Shown piece by piece: positions 34,601 to 45,649 of a DNA stretch of 64,000 nucleotides. Numbering within the stretch: the stretch's first letter is position 1; every line of letters begins with the position of its first letter. Under the pieces are notes generated by a model, which was not told the origin of the DNA, did no database searches, and saw nothing but the letters and a program-made list of their open reading frames with translations. Source of the stretch: Mesostigma viride. Its lineage: Eukaryota; Streptophyta; Mesostigmatophyceae; Mesostigmatales; Mesostigmataceae. The stretch covers positions 186,001 through 250,000 of the forward strand of contig RPFO01000138.1 in NCBI GenBank assembly GCA_009746045.1, written 5' to 3'. The position numbers were made by a program, and so were the translations under genes.

Positions 34601-37600
34601 GTCCACCATGCCGGCCCCAATGCTGTCTAGCATGCTGCTGCATCCATCTGTACGCCTATTGCCAACATTTACGCATGCACAGCCCACCACCATTGCTTAA
34701 CCGACGTGTCCCTCTCCCCCCCCTCCCACCATCCCCTCCCCTCCCCCGCCTCTACCCCCCCCACACGCCGCTCTTGCCCCCAGCTGCTGCTCATGTTCCT
34801 CTACGTGGCGGCGGCGGCGGCCATGTTGCTGCACATTGTGCGAACGCTGCGCATCGTCAAGGGAAACCTGGCGCTGGTCCAACGCGACGAGGCGGGGGGC
34901 AGCGGCGCGCCCAGCGACACGCGCGCGCTGCTGTACGCGAAGTACACCATGTTCCGGTGAGCAGGCGCCAACCAAAACAGACACACATGCACACACCATT
35001 TTGTGGTGAGCAGGAACACACACATCCCATGTTGCAGAGAATAGCCAAGAACGCACCATGTTGTGGTGAGCAGCGACCAGATGGGGCATGAGTGTGTGCA
35101 CGTGTCTGTGCATGCCTGCATGTGTAGTGCAGGTACACATGCGTGCATCAGCTGCGGACAGTACAACCTAGAGTGTTTTCGTACGCCTGGCATCACAGAG
35201 TCCTGCGCGTGGCGGTTGCTCCCACGGACAATGTTAGCATGATGCCAGCCGTTGCCACTTGCCAGATGGTGGAGAAAGGACGGGCCTACCTTCCCCAGCG
35301 GGACGTCTTCACAGCAGGCAGCACCCCCGTTCTGTGCACCCACGGTGTCTGCCTTCCACGGCGGCGACAGAGGGGTGGCTCCTTGTGCAAGGATGTTCTT
35401 CCCCCCCCATCCCCCAGCAGAACATGCCAGCCGCGTATGTGCGTGCTGGTGCACCCGCCCTGCAACTCTCTGATGTGCAACTGTGGCATTAAACGAGGTT
35501 TCTACCTTCGACTGAAGCTATAGCTCGGCAAGATTTATAGTTTATTGAGTATGGCAGAATAGCCACTGAGATTGGCAAAGTAAGCATGAAACATGGATGG
35601 CAAAGTGCTGCCATGCTCAACAGTAAAGCTGCACGTCCTTAAGTTTCACACTGCAGTAGCAAGCCCGCCATGGGGTATGTCATAAACTTTATATCGACTC
35701 TGACCACCTCCTAGGCGGTGCATGGCTGACCGTTGTTGTCTCATGGGCATGGAGGTGTGGCCAACACGTGTGATGTGTGCATGATGCATGGTGCTGCAGG
35801 AACCTCCAAGCCTTCATCATCATCCAATATGTGTGCGACTTGCTGGTGAGTGCGCGCTGCTGGGCACAGCATGGCGTGGCTAGCATGGCAGGGCAGCAAC
35901 ACACTGTTGATGAGGGGGCATGTAGGAAGAAAGCGGATCTATGCCTTGGCCTTCATGTGTCACACAGAGCACTTCACGGTGGCATGTGCCAGCCGCAAGT
36001 ATCTATATACTGCCAGGTAGCTAGTAGTACTATACCAGGTAGCCAGCGAGGTGTGTCAAGAGCGCGGCTTGGGAGCGAGACGGGCTGGCAGGCCGTGGAT
36101 GAGCCAGGACGTATGGAACATCCTCATCAGATTCACGAGACTGGCCGCCTTTGTTTTCACACATGCATGCATCTATCCAATTCAGCGGCATGCCTTCGCC
36201 CTTAGTCCAGATGTGTCAAATGCTTGGTAATGCCTGCTTAGCTTGCCTGCCTGCGTGCTGTGTTAGCTTTGCACATGAGTCCTGTTTTCCGAACATACCA
36301 GGGACAGCTGGCTGGCTGATCTGTCATCTAGCATAGCTACGTCTGCCACATGTCGGATGTCCACGTTCCCTCTTGTCGGGTGTCTGCACCCATACCCACG
36401 ATATCCCACGTTCATGCGACGACACCTCCGCTACGGCGTGTCCTGCGCATTCATTTTTCCGTACTTTGCCGCAGCTGCACACGGCGGTGGGCCTCAGCGT
36501 GCGCCAGTATTGGATCCGGCTCTTGCTGCACGAGATCATGGAGTTTGTTACCTTTTCCTTCGTGGGGTAAGATAGCAACGCGCTTGCTCACTGGCACCGC
36601 AGTTTGAAAGTGCCCGTCAAAACATGCATCAACGAATAGTATTTAGTGGGTGGGAGCTGCATATCAGAGTCTGCACATGGGAGTCAACAGAACTATGTGC
36701 TTGGGCTTTGCTCACTAGCTAAGATAACTTATATAATTGTTCAGTAGCTAAGATAACTTGTTCACTAAGATAATTGTTCACTAGCTAAGATAACTTGCTC
36801 ACTAAGATAATTGTTCACTATAAGCTAAGATAACTTGTTCACTAAGATATTTGTTCACCAGCTAAGATAAGTTGTTCACTAAGATAATTTTTCACTATAA
36901 GCTAAGATAACTTGTTCACTGAGATAATTTTTCACTATAAGCTAAGATAACTGGCCTCCCTCATACACCGGCAGAGCATGGATATGTTCGGTTCACTATT
37001 TGAATTTCCTCTTGAAATGGAGCATTCATGTGTGTTGTTAGATCATCAGCATTAGCTTTCTACAAGCCTCTTCTTTTTTTATCTGCATGTCACCACGTCA
37101 CGATGTCGATCTGCCCTCTACGCTCTGACCGCATCCTCTTCTGGCCCCCCTCACCCTCTTTTCTACGTCCCCATCCTGGTCCCACCACCCATCATTTTAT
37201 TGGATGAGAAGACATGGGAGAACTGGAATGCCACACGAGCTACGAATGGCAGCGACAGCAAGCGCTGCCGTGTCTTCCATTGCGCTTTCTTCACTGGAAA
37301 CATGGGATATGGTGGAGGCACCCCTTGGTGCAGTGGCCTCGATGAACAACAGATGGATTTCTGTATGCCTGCGTCCATGTCCACTTGGCACTGTGTTGAT
37401 ACTGGCAGGTGGAACTTCCGTGGGCGCCGTGGCCTGAACCCCTCCTACGTGGACCCGTCGCTCATCATCCACCGAGGGGTCATCACGGGGCGACAGCAAA
37501 ACGGTGGCCTGGTGAGCGCGCTGGTTCCACCAAGAGTACGCCACCATCTGCCTGGCATAAGGCCCCTAGTCACCCGCACGGTCTCCCCTGGGCTATGTGC

Positions 37601-40600
37601 CTCGTGCTTTGCACGGGAAGCCGTGTGTGGGCCGTTGAGTCAGCTGTTGGGTTCGTCATCATGCATCCGCCTGGGAACGAAGCGAATGTTGCAGGAGATG
37701 GTATTGCATTAGAATGGACTCCCATCAGGTTGCAGGGTGTAGCATGATTTCGCTTGGACACCTGCAGTCCTATACGTTGACCGCATGTTTCGGCTGACCT
37801 AACCTGGTCCGATCTGCTGCCCTGTGTGCATGTGCGTCCCCTACACCGCACAGTACCGGGCACCCCACAGCGAGACGTTTGTGTTTGACAACCCGGGCGA
37901 GCTGTCATGGGCTGGGATGGACGGGGTGAGTCCTCGAACCAGCAGCTGGATTTGGCCAACAGCATCCAGGAAGCTATTCCTGGAAGCGCGCACAAGCGCA
38001 TGCATTTGCATTGTAATACTTGTCCTTGCATGCACTACCTGCTATTTCATGTATTGGCGAGCGCTGCGTATCTATAAGCTCATGGTGGCCGGGGCATCCC
38101 AAGCATCGTGCCACGTCAGCATGCATGTCGGTGTCACTGGGGCCCAGCACCCAGCCATCTGTCAGGCTACTGCCATGCCTGCAACAACACACTCATGACA
38201 TGCTGGTCACCGTCCATGGATGCGCCACCGCCCCTTCCTCCCCCTCGGTCGTGCGGCACATCTTCCCCCCTCAGACCACGGGGGACGTTCGAGTGAGGGG
38301 GGAGAACGGGGCAGGCGAGGACGCCGCCTGGTCCGGTGGCATGCGGAATCTGCCACTAGTGCCGTCGTCGCAGTGGAGCCAGAAGCCCATGCCGCTGCTG
38401 GTGGTGGTGCAGAACCCTGGGATCTCGGACAACATGCTGGGCCACGTACAGATGGCCGTAGCCACTCCGGTGGTGCCGCCTGTGTCGTCGTCATCTGCGG
38501 GTGGGGGGGGCACTCGAGCGCCTCCCAGCAGGCCAGCAGGTGAGTGATCGGCCAGGAGATGAGACGAGAAATCGCTTCTTCTCAGGTCACATGCTTGACC
38601 CTGTTTAGTTAATTATGATGCTCATGCGACCTGACGCTTTGTGGGCGTCCTTCTTCTGGCTGCTGTCTCCTACCCCTTGCGCTCCTTTGGTCGGTGGGTT
38701 AATAGATGATCATGGGCTAATAGATGGGCCGTGCGGGGCTGTACTCATCATGGAGGGCGACCCATGCTGCGGGGACCAGGAGGTTGGTCACGTAGCATGG
38801 CAAAGGATCCGACATCGAAGCCTTCAGCGAACTGACAACGCCTGCGTTTCCATGGTGCTTTTTCCAGGGAATATTCCTCCGTGTCGAACCTGCATCGTGT
38901 GTCTGTCGTCAAGCTTTTTACGGGCCTGTGCGCAGCCATCCCTAACCTCAGCCATCCCTTACCTCATACGCGCATGACCTGCCCACCTGACGCGGCATGG
39001 CATGGCATTACCCTCGTCTCCCCTCACCCTGAATGTGTCTGCTTGCGATGTCGCAGCGGTTGCGGCGGACGCCCCACGGCCACCCGGGCAGATCGAGAAG
39101 ATGCCGCTGCGTGCGGGGCTGGGCAACGGCAGCGAGGGGGACCCGGCCCGGCCAGACAATGCTCCCACCTTCCCGCACCACGAGAATGGGGAGGCGGGTC
39201 CTTGGCCAGGCGTTCCCAGGGACGTGGGCGCATCGGGGGGGCACACAGAGGGGACGGGCGTGCAGGCACATAGCTTGCGAGCTAGCAGGGAGTCATGGGA
39301 CGGTGGCGGCGGGGAGGAGGGCATTGATGGACTGGGCATGCACAGCGCCAGCCGCGCAGGCAGCGCCACCTCCTCCAGGTCCTCCAAGTCAGGTACCGCG
39401 CGCAAGTGGCGCGATGTGGGCGGCAAGCTGGGTGGCCTGCTCTCAAGCGCGGGACCAGCCACCTCGGGGAAAGGGAAAGAGGCGGCTGGTGCAAGCCGGT
39501 CAGGGGCCACAGTGACGAGCGCCAGTACTGGCCCCGCCACCGTGTCGGCTCGCTCAAGTTCCCGTGTACGTCTCCAGGCTGGCTACGCAAGCTTGCAGGA
39601 TGCGGATCTTGGGGTTGATGGCATGGACACGTTTTTGCCTGTGAAAGCTGAGGCACAGGGGGGGGGGCACGTAGAAGGGGACGCGGGGGGGGCCAGTGGT
39701 GACGTGGAGAGAGGCAGGGCAGGCACAGGGCGGGGCGAGACTCCCATGGATTGGCCAGCCTCCAGCGGTGTTGCTGGCCGACGGCATGGGAAGAAGCCGC
39801 TGCCACCCGTTTTGGTGGACATGGATAGTGGTGCGCACAGCACCGGTCAAGGGGGGGGTGGCTCCCCTGTGGATGGGGCCCGCACAGATGTCAGTAGGCA
39901 GCATGACGTGGGGGGCATTCACCCCGCTGTGATGCGCTCGCCGCTGCGCAGGCCCGCCGACGCGCACCGACATGCAGCGCATGCGCAAGCTCCGCACCAG
40001 GGAGCTCCGCCCCCGCGCTTGGCCGGCCATGCTGGTGGCCGCACCATGGACAAAGATGGTATGTCCCCTGATGCACATCAAGGGAGTTTGCGGTATGCCT
40101 CCGGCCATGCGGACACAGCAGGGGATGATGCGGGCCACGTGCTAGGCAGCCCATTAGCCGGGGGAGTGTCACCACGCACATCGGCATTGGTTGGGGAGAG
40201 CCCCGTACGCAAGAATATTGGCGAGGCCGTTGTGACGACGTCAGGCAACTACGCAGACGGCCTGTTTGCGCGGACATCGATTTCGGACATCTACTCGCTC
40301 CCTTGTCGCAGCCCCCCACCGATGAGCCCAGGGTCCTCCAGCGCACGCTCGGGGACGGACGCGGCAGCGGCGGCGGCCACGGCGGTGATGAAGCTGGCAC
40401 CCGTCAACCACTTGGGTGCGGATGCTGCGCGTGCCAACAGCCACGCACGCGACAAGGGAGGCGCCAAGGGGGGGGTGCATGAGCGGGGATGGGCAGGAAG
40501 GGAGCTGCGGAGCATCGACGCTGGTGATGCGCTGGTAGGTGTCTTGTCTGCATGGATGGTGGTTGTATGTTCTCTGATAGAGTGACGTTGACAAGGGGGA

Positions 40601-41845
40601 ATGGGCGAGAGGGGACTGGTGGAGGTCTGCGTCTGGCTACAGTGTGTCAGCCATCTGTTGGAGACCGTGCTGTGTGCTTGTTGGCCTTGTGGTCTCTTAT
40701 CCGGTGATCCCACAATTTGTACACCGTTAGTTTAAAAGGGTGGTCGCCTTCCCAAGAAAGTACAGGCTACAACCAGGTTGGTTGTCATTTTGCTGGAGCT
40801 TGCTTTGGCAGCCTCCATGTGGTAGATGCTTTCTAATTGTTCTTAACTGGCCTGCCAATACGAGAATGAAGAGCGCAAGTGTATGCGTGCCTTGCCAGGG
40901 GAGTGCCGCCCAATACACCACCCATCTTGCCATCCCACCACCCATCTTGCCATCCCACTGCCCGTCTTGCCATCCCACCACCCATCTTGCCGTCCCACCA
41001 CCCATCTTGCCATCCCACCACCCATCTTGCCACCCCACCACCCACCTTGCCATCCCACCACCCATCTTGCTATCCCACCACCCATCTTGCCATCCCACCA
41101 CCCGCCTTGCCATCCCACCACCCACCTTGCCATCCCACCACCCATCTTGCTATCCCACTGAGGCTTCCATCCCACTGGTTGTGAGCCTTTTGCCGCACAT
41201 CCATGCATGCACACGTTGGCACAGGCGCCTGCGCTGAAGCGGAGTTATCCCCCGCACGAAGAACACGACGCTGTGGATGCTGAGGCGGGGGATGACCGAA
41301 GGGATGCGGCGGGGGCCTTGCGGTTATCAGCAGAAGGGCAGATCCGCCAGCAGACCCACAAGCCGTCAGTGGTGGAGAAACCAACAGAGTCAGCGAAGGG
41401 GCGGGCGGGTCTTCCCTGGGTGTCCCTGTCAGATGTCCGTCCAAGGGCGGAGGGTAAACAACCGCTGCTGCGTGATAAGTCCCATGCTCTTGAAAGCAGC
41501 GGGGTGGGTGGTTCCTCTTCTCGCGCAGATCTCGCAGACACCTTCGCCAGTGGCGACGCGCAGGGTGCGCAGGGGGGGGAGCTAGGGGTCGCCTTGCACT
41601 ACGGCACGCAGGGCGCGCTGCGGTCGCGTGCGGACGACCCGCTGACGGCCTCCTACCACAGCGAGGGCAGCCTCAGTGACGTGCTGTCCTCAGCGGCCAG
41701 TGCGGTGGAGGACACCTTGCAGACGCCACCTGGCCAGGGCGCTGAGGGCGGCCGGGGGTCGGGCGCACACGGGAAGTTCCAATACCATCCTTACTGGTAC
41801 GTGGGTTCCCGACGTGAGTACACGGTTGCTTCCCACCGTGCCTAG
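31642..41845 (+). CDS. Seven-transmembrane GOST/lung-7TM-like protein with long disordered tail
   Basis: Proposed exons: 31642-31788, 32671-32747, 33316-33482, 33934-33995, 34784-34956, 35800-35845, 36475-36566, 37409-37511, 37854-37925, 38275-38539, 39057-40534, 41225 to about 41845. All have GT-AG borders and compatible phases; about 1,100 residues. Seven hydrophobic segments fall almost one per exon: ILYLVFFFVWAILLGLWV, VLVMLVGTIYWW, LVHAFLLITYGYSF, LSLALLASLIIYHLF, LLLMFLYVAAAAAMLL, LQAFIIIQYVCDLL and IRLLLHEIMEFVTFSFVG. LLYAKYTMFR before segment 6 and GWNFRGRRGLNP after segment 7 match GOST proteins (TMEM87, GPR107/108, GPR180 relatives), which act in the Golgi and secretory pathway. The last two exons (about 690 residues) are Gly/Ala/Ser/Asp-rich and look disordered. 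The usual luminal N-terminal domain is not seen, so upstream exons may be missing. The 3' end is also uncertain: splicing at 41796 would give an immediate stop. Confidence 0.72.
36713..36951. repeat. Minisatellite in 7TM gene intron 7
   Basis: About six imperfect copies of a roughly 40-base unit combine GCTAAGATAACTTGTTCACT with AAGATAATTGTTCACTA. They are AT-rich and wholly inside the intron between the exons encoding segment 7 and the GWNFRGRRG motif. Confidence 0.9.
40915..41160. repeat. 20-base minisatellite in 7TM gene intron 11
   Basis: About 12-13 copies of CATCCCACCACCCATCTTGC lie in tandem with few changes, about 60 bases before the exon 12 acceptor. Both strands give long artefactual repetitive frames. 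Confidence 0.95.
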
Positions 41846-41907
41846 GTGTGGGAATGTTCCCGATGTGGGTATACGGTTGCTTCCCACCGTGCCTAGGTGT
41901 GGGAATG
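41809..41907. repeat. 50-base tandem duplication at the 7TM gene 3' end
   Basis: Two copies of a segment with ACGGTTGCTTCCCACCGTGC and CTAGGTGTGGGAATGTT follow each other. The in-frame stop at 41843-41845 lies in the first copy. Confidence 0.85.
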
Positions 41908-41909
41908 TT

Positions 41910-43393
41910 GCTGCTCTCATGCATTAGCACTTGTGGCTGTTACCAAGTTACCGTCACTTTTATAGGGGGCGGTGTACTGGCAGCATTTATGTGCGGCTTA
42001 GCCTGTGTGTTTGCCTTGGTGCTGTGTCCGTGGTTGACTTCATGATGCAGCTTGTAAACAACTTCCCCCTAATGAGCACTCGTCCTGCTTTCTCGCTTCC
42101 TCGCCTTCCCCACCCCACCCCGATTCACCCTCTTGACCTCGCTGGGTATGAACTGTGCAGTTCTTGTTAGCATTCCTCCGTTGTTGCTGTTGTCTTACTT
42201 TGTTGCCTGCCCCACCCGCCCACCCTGTGCTGCCCATGTTTCGCTAATTCTGGGCAGATGCGCCGCATGTAGGCACCGCTCCATGAATAAGTCCACGGTT
42301 GAAACCAGCTGCATGGGGTCCTATTCATACCCATGGTCCGGGAAGCTCGAGGTGGACAATTTATGTGCATGTACATATTGTGCACTGCAAGATGCCGGCT
42401 TGCCTCAACAGGAAGCACTGCAGGATCATGTACTGTGTGATCATGTGACAGATCATGGTACCCGCAGTACTTGACAACATCGTGACATCCACAATGTCCA
42501 GGGATAAGGTAGTGTTACAGCTGCTTGGGGCCTTGTATACAAGCAAATTTATAGAGGCTGACCATCGTAATTTGAATTAATAAAATTTGTTGTCACGATT
42601 AGTTAACGCGTATTTTGAGCGTAAAGCCTCACGCACGCACGCACGCACGCATGCCTGAGGCATGTGAGGGAAGGGGAGGGTCTCTAGCTGCACCCTGCCC
42701 GCTGTGCACACTCAGAGATTCAAATTGTAATTTGGTGCTCCCAAACGGTAGCACGTGGTAAATTAATTAATTGATGGCCAGCCAATGATGACTGGTCTAA
42801 TGATGACTGTCATTTGCATGGGGCGGCATGATAAATCTGAATGCATGGAAGATAGACAACCCTTATCAAAGAGAGAACAAGTAATGCTCTGCCCCCTGGT
42901 CCAACTGCAGTGCATATAATACTACCCAGTGCTACACGACGATACCCATGATCAAGACATGCGGCAGCGCGCAGGCCAGCCGTGGAGAATCCTGGGACCA
43001 TGACCTACTATAGCTTGAGCAAGCCTAGCTGCTGTTATCTTATCCGGCCGGCGTGTCTGTCGAGTCATTCAGGATGATGATCAGTACACAGCCAGCATTG
43101 CTGCGCTAGGGTTTGACCTGAGACTCAGGCGAATTGAAAGGCTTACAAAGCTACCACTCCAGAAAGTCTTTAGGCTAGTACTATTTTTTTCATCACTTCC
43201 GGCTCGATCATGGCCGTCCTGAAGATGGTGCAGCCTCATAAAGATACAATCAGGGTAATTGGCTTGCTCTGTTAGGATAATGATGAAACACCGTCCGGGG
43301 CCGCATCCATAGGTGTACGTTGCAATATGCATGGATGCACACGGTAGTCCCACCACTTAGGTCTAATGACCTATATATGCGCTAGGTAATCAG
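41910..43393. other. Gene-free stretch between 7TM gene and RCR ligase
   Basis: No gene is recognised. It contains a TGTAA at about 42051, a short ACGC repeat near 42630-42650 and a TTAA tract at 42761-42773. TTACA near 43143 would be a TGTAA signal for the minus-strand ligase gene. The two genes on either side are convergent, so both 3' ends lie here. Confidence 0.5.
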
Positions 43394-44221
43394 CTAAATT
43401 GCTCGCCTGCTACCAGCACATGCAGCGCAACCCAAGGCATACTCATGGATACCATTTTCTGCGTTCTCAGGATGCTTGCCATAGAAAATGCACGTGTTGT
43501 CCTTTGGGCACGTTTGGCCAGTAATGGAGCCTGCCCGGTCGTGGCATTTGGTGCAGTAACGGGTATTTCCATGGCAAAAGAAAGTGGCTATTCCAGTACA
43601 GCAAAACCGGCATTTGAAGTCCATAAGATCACTTCCGTGCGTCGGGCACGAGGAGCACCCTGCGTGAGAGCATTTTGCGCATACCAAATCCGCTGCATTG
43701 GCAGCGGCACCCATCATCAATCCTTCGCAGGACACCAGGCCTCCGAAATAGGGATCCTTGCATCGAAAGCATACGTAAAACGCAAGCTGACTCAGGGATT
43801 GCTCGTCGCTCAATGAGGGCTTCGGGGCAAGCCCGTTTCCGCCACCTTCGGCCGCTAATTGCAAATCACACATGCGGCCGATCAACATTTCTCGGTCGTC
43901 GGGCGCAGCGCTAGCTTTCTGTTTTGCCAGTGTTAACATGTGGGCGTCCCAGCGTTCCCTTGCAAGTTTAAGAACCTTTTGCTCCATTTCTAAATGAGGC
44001 TTCAGATGAGGCTCCAAAGAAGGGTGCGACATGCGCTCTCTGCAGAGGGGACATTTCAGGAACGCAAACGAAATTCGGCGACCAGGATCCGGAGTACTGC
44101 CTTTACAGATCTGGTCTGCAGCGCACTGCTCGTGAATGACATGCTTGCATGCATCCAGCTTAATAAAGTTTGTTTGCAGTTCAAGAAGACAAACAGGGCA
44201 GGTGTCCACAAGTTCCGACAT
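43394..44221 (-). CDS. Stand-alone RING-Cys-relay (RCR) E3 ubiquitin ligase, MYCBP2/PHR C-terminus-like
   Basis: A single intronless 275-codon frame. An N-terminal RING has Cys8, Cys11, Cys25, His27, His30, Cys33, Cys57 and Cys60 (LKCPLCRERM). A helical linker follows (about 70-120), then the tandem-cysteine region: YVCFRCKDPYFGG, CAKC, CPTHGSDLMDFKCRFCC, ATFFCHGNTRYCTKCHD and a final YALGCAAC. This is the order seen at the C-terminus of MYCBP2/Highwire/RPM-1, whose RCR ligase passes ubiquitin from one cysteine to another and then esterifies threonine. The human relay cysteines align with Cys165 (GLVSCEG) and Cys216 (FFCHG), 51 residues apart here against 52 in human MYCBP2 as I remember it. 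The huge N-terminal part of PHR proteins is absent. The start ATG at 44221 lies six codons before the first RING cysteine, so the protein looks complete. It faces the RNF213-like gene head to head, 1.4 kb away. Confidence 0.87.
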   Translation of the reverse strand: MSELVDTCPVCLLELQTNFIKLDACKHVIHEQCAADQICKGSTPDPGRRISFAFLKCPLCRERMSHPSLEPHLKPHLEMEQKVLKLARERWDAHMLTLAKQKASAAPDDREMLIGRMCDLQLAAEGGGNGLAPKPSLSDEQSLSQLAFYVCFRCKDPYFGGLVSCEGLMMGAAANAADLVCAKCSHAGCSSCPTHGSDLMDFKCRFCCTGIATFFCHGNTRYCTKCHDRAGSITGQTCPKDNTCIFYGKHPENAENGIHEYALGCAACAGSRRAI

Positions 44222-45649
44222 TTCCCTGCCCAGCGTCCGCAGCTGCTGCCAATTTCGACTCTAGCTGGATTTAATTAGTCCTACACGTTCCCGACGTGCA
44301 ACTCACAATTTTATCATGAGACAGTCGAGGTGAGCTCTGTAGTGGGCTCGACCCTGCAGACGTTACCAGGCCGAATCATGCATGAGGTGTCGACCAGACG
44401 ACGAAATCCGGTAAAGTATTTGGCATTGCTCAGGCATTGCAATGCTTTTTCCTCAGGATTTGCCTCGAATTCCTCAGGATTTTCGATTCCTAGGGATTTG
44501 CTAGCATTTCGTTTGTCCGCGGTAAAATACGAAGCAGAGACTTCGCCCCGCGAAGAAGACCCGCGGCTAACCATGCACGTTCCTGGCTCCCAGCAGCCTT
44601 AGGTAGATTGCGCACCTTGTACGAAGCGAAGCGCACCCACAGATCTGAAATGATCTTACGGTATCAATTGCAGCCTGGCATATTCTAGAGGCCGCGGCCG
44701 CCTCCAAGGTTTCCCGCTCTTTTCCTGTGGTTGTGGCGTTGATACTGTACTGTAGCACGGTGGCCGTCTTGCGGCACGGCATCACGAGCCAGGAGGGCAG
44801 GATACGTACGATGTCCAGTTTCCAACTGCTGCCACCTTCGTCGTGCAGGCCCTCGTTTAGTCCCATGGATGAGGGCCCGCGGGCCGCGGGCCGCGCTCTG
44901 GCCAGTGGGGAAGGGGATAGGGGCTGCAAAAGATTTATCCCGTGGCTCTTTCCTTGCATCAAACACCCCGCGGATGGATGCACGTGCGTGTCAAGTGCGA
45001 ATGGCCGACTGGGCGTGCTCGACAGATGCATTCCGCCGGCCAGCGTAGCAACATCCAAAAAATCTTGTGTCACTACCAAAATTGGCAAACAGCTAGCCCG
45101 TTGCACGAATGCTAACGGGAAATTCGTCGTTGCCAGAAGCCAGGAGGTCAATTTGGAGCTAGCTACTAAAAGCTAGCTATACTAGTGCGCTAGGGCCACG
45201 CCCAGACGTAGTACGTATACATGTGTGCGCCCTGCACCCCATGACGCAGGCCGCAGCCCGGCACGACGTCGTGCAGTACTACTATGCGCATGCGCATGCG
45301 CCATTACATGAGAAAACGCTTTTCTTGACGCGCAAGCTGAGCTGTCATGACCGGTTTTCAACTTGTGGACGTCGCCAGCTGCAGGCGGCCTCTGTTTAGC
45401 TGGCGGCCAGTAGTACGTCTAGCGCTTACTTCATTGATAGAAAACTAAAAAGATTAGTATATCAACAGGTAACTAGCTAGGTAGTAACGTCGTGAATGTT
45501 CGTCAGCTGGTCGAGGTTGGATTTTTGTGCACGGCCGGTCGTCGACGCCCGAGCATCAACTCATAGACACTGCAGTATTAATGTTGATCACGTTTGATCG
45601 ACTTGTTCACATCATCTCATAATATTTTCCTCGCAGTCTCGCAATCACT
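44222..45649. promoter_or_regulatory. Divergent intergenic region between two E3 ligase genes
   Basis: This stretch of 1,428 bases separates the start codons of the RCR ligase (minus) and the RNF213-like gene (plus), so it must hold both promoters. No TATA box was clear. GCGCATGCGCATGCGCC at about 45287-45303 is a palindromic NRF1-like sequence. Frames inside (for example 44567-45151 minus) have no recognised homology. Confidence 0.45.

Noticed and set aside
40727-41237. Repetitive frames rich in HHPSCHP or GWWDGKM
   Set aside because: These are artefacts of the 20-base minisatellite in the 7TM gene intron.
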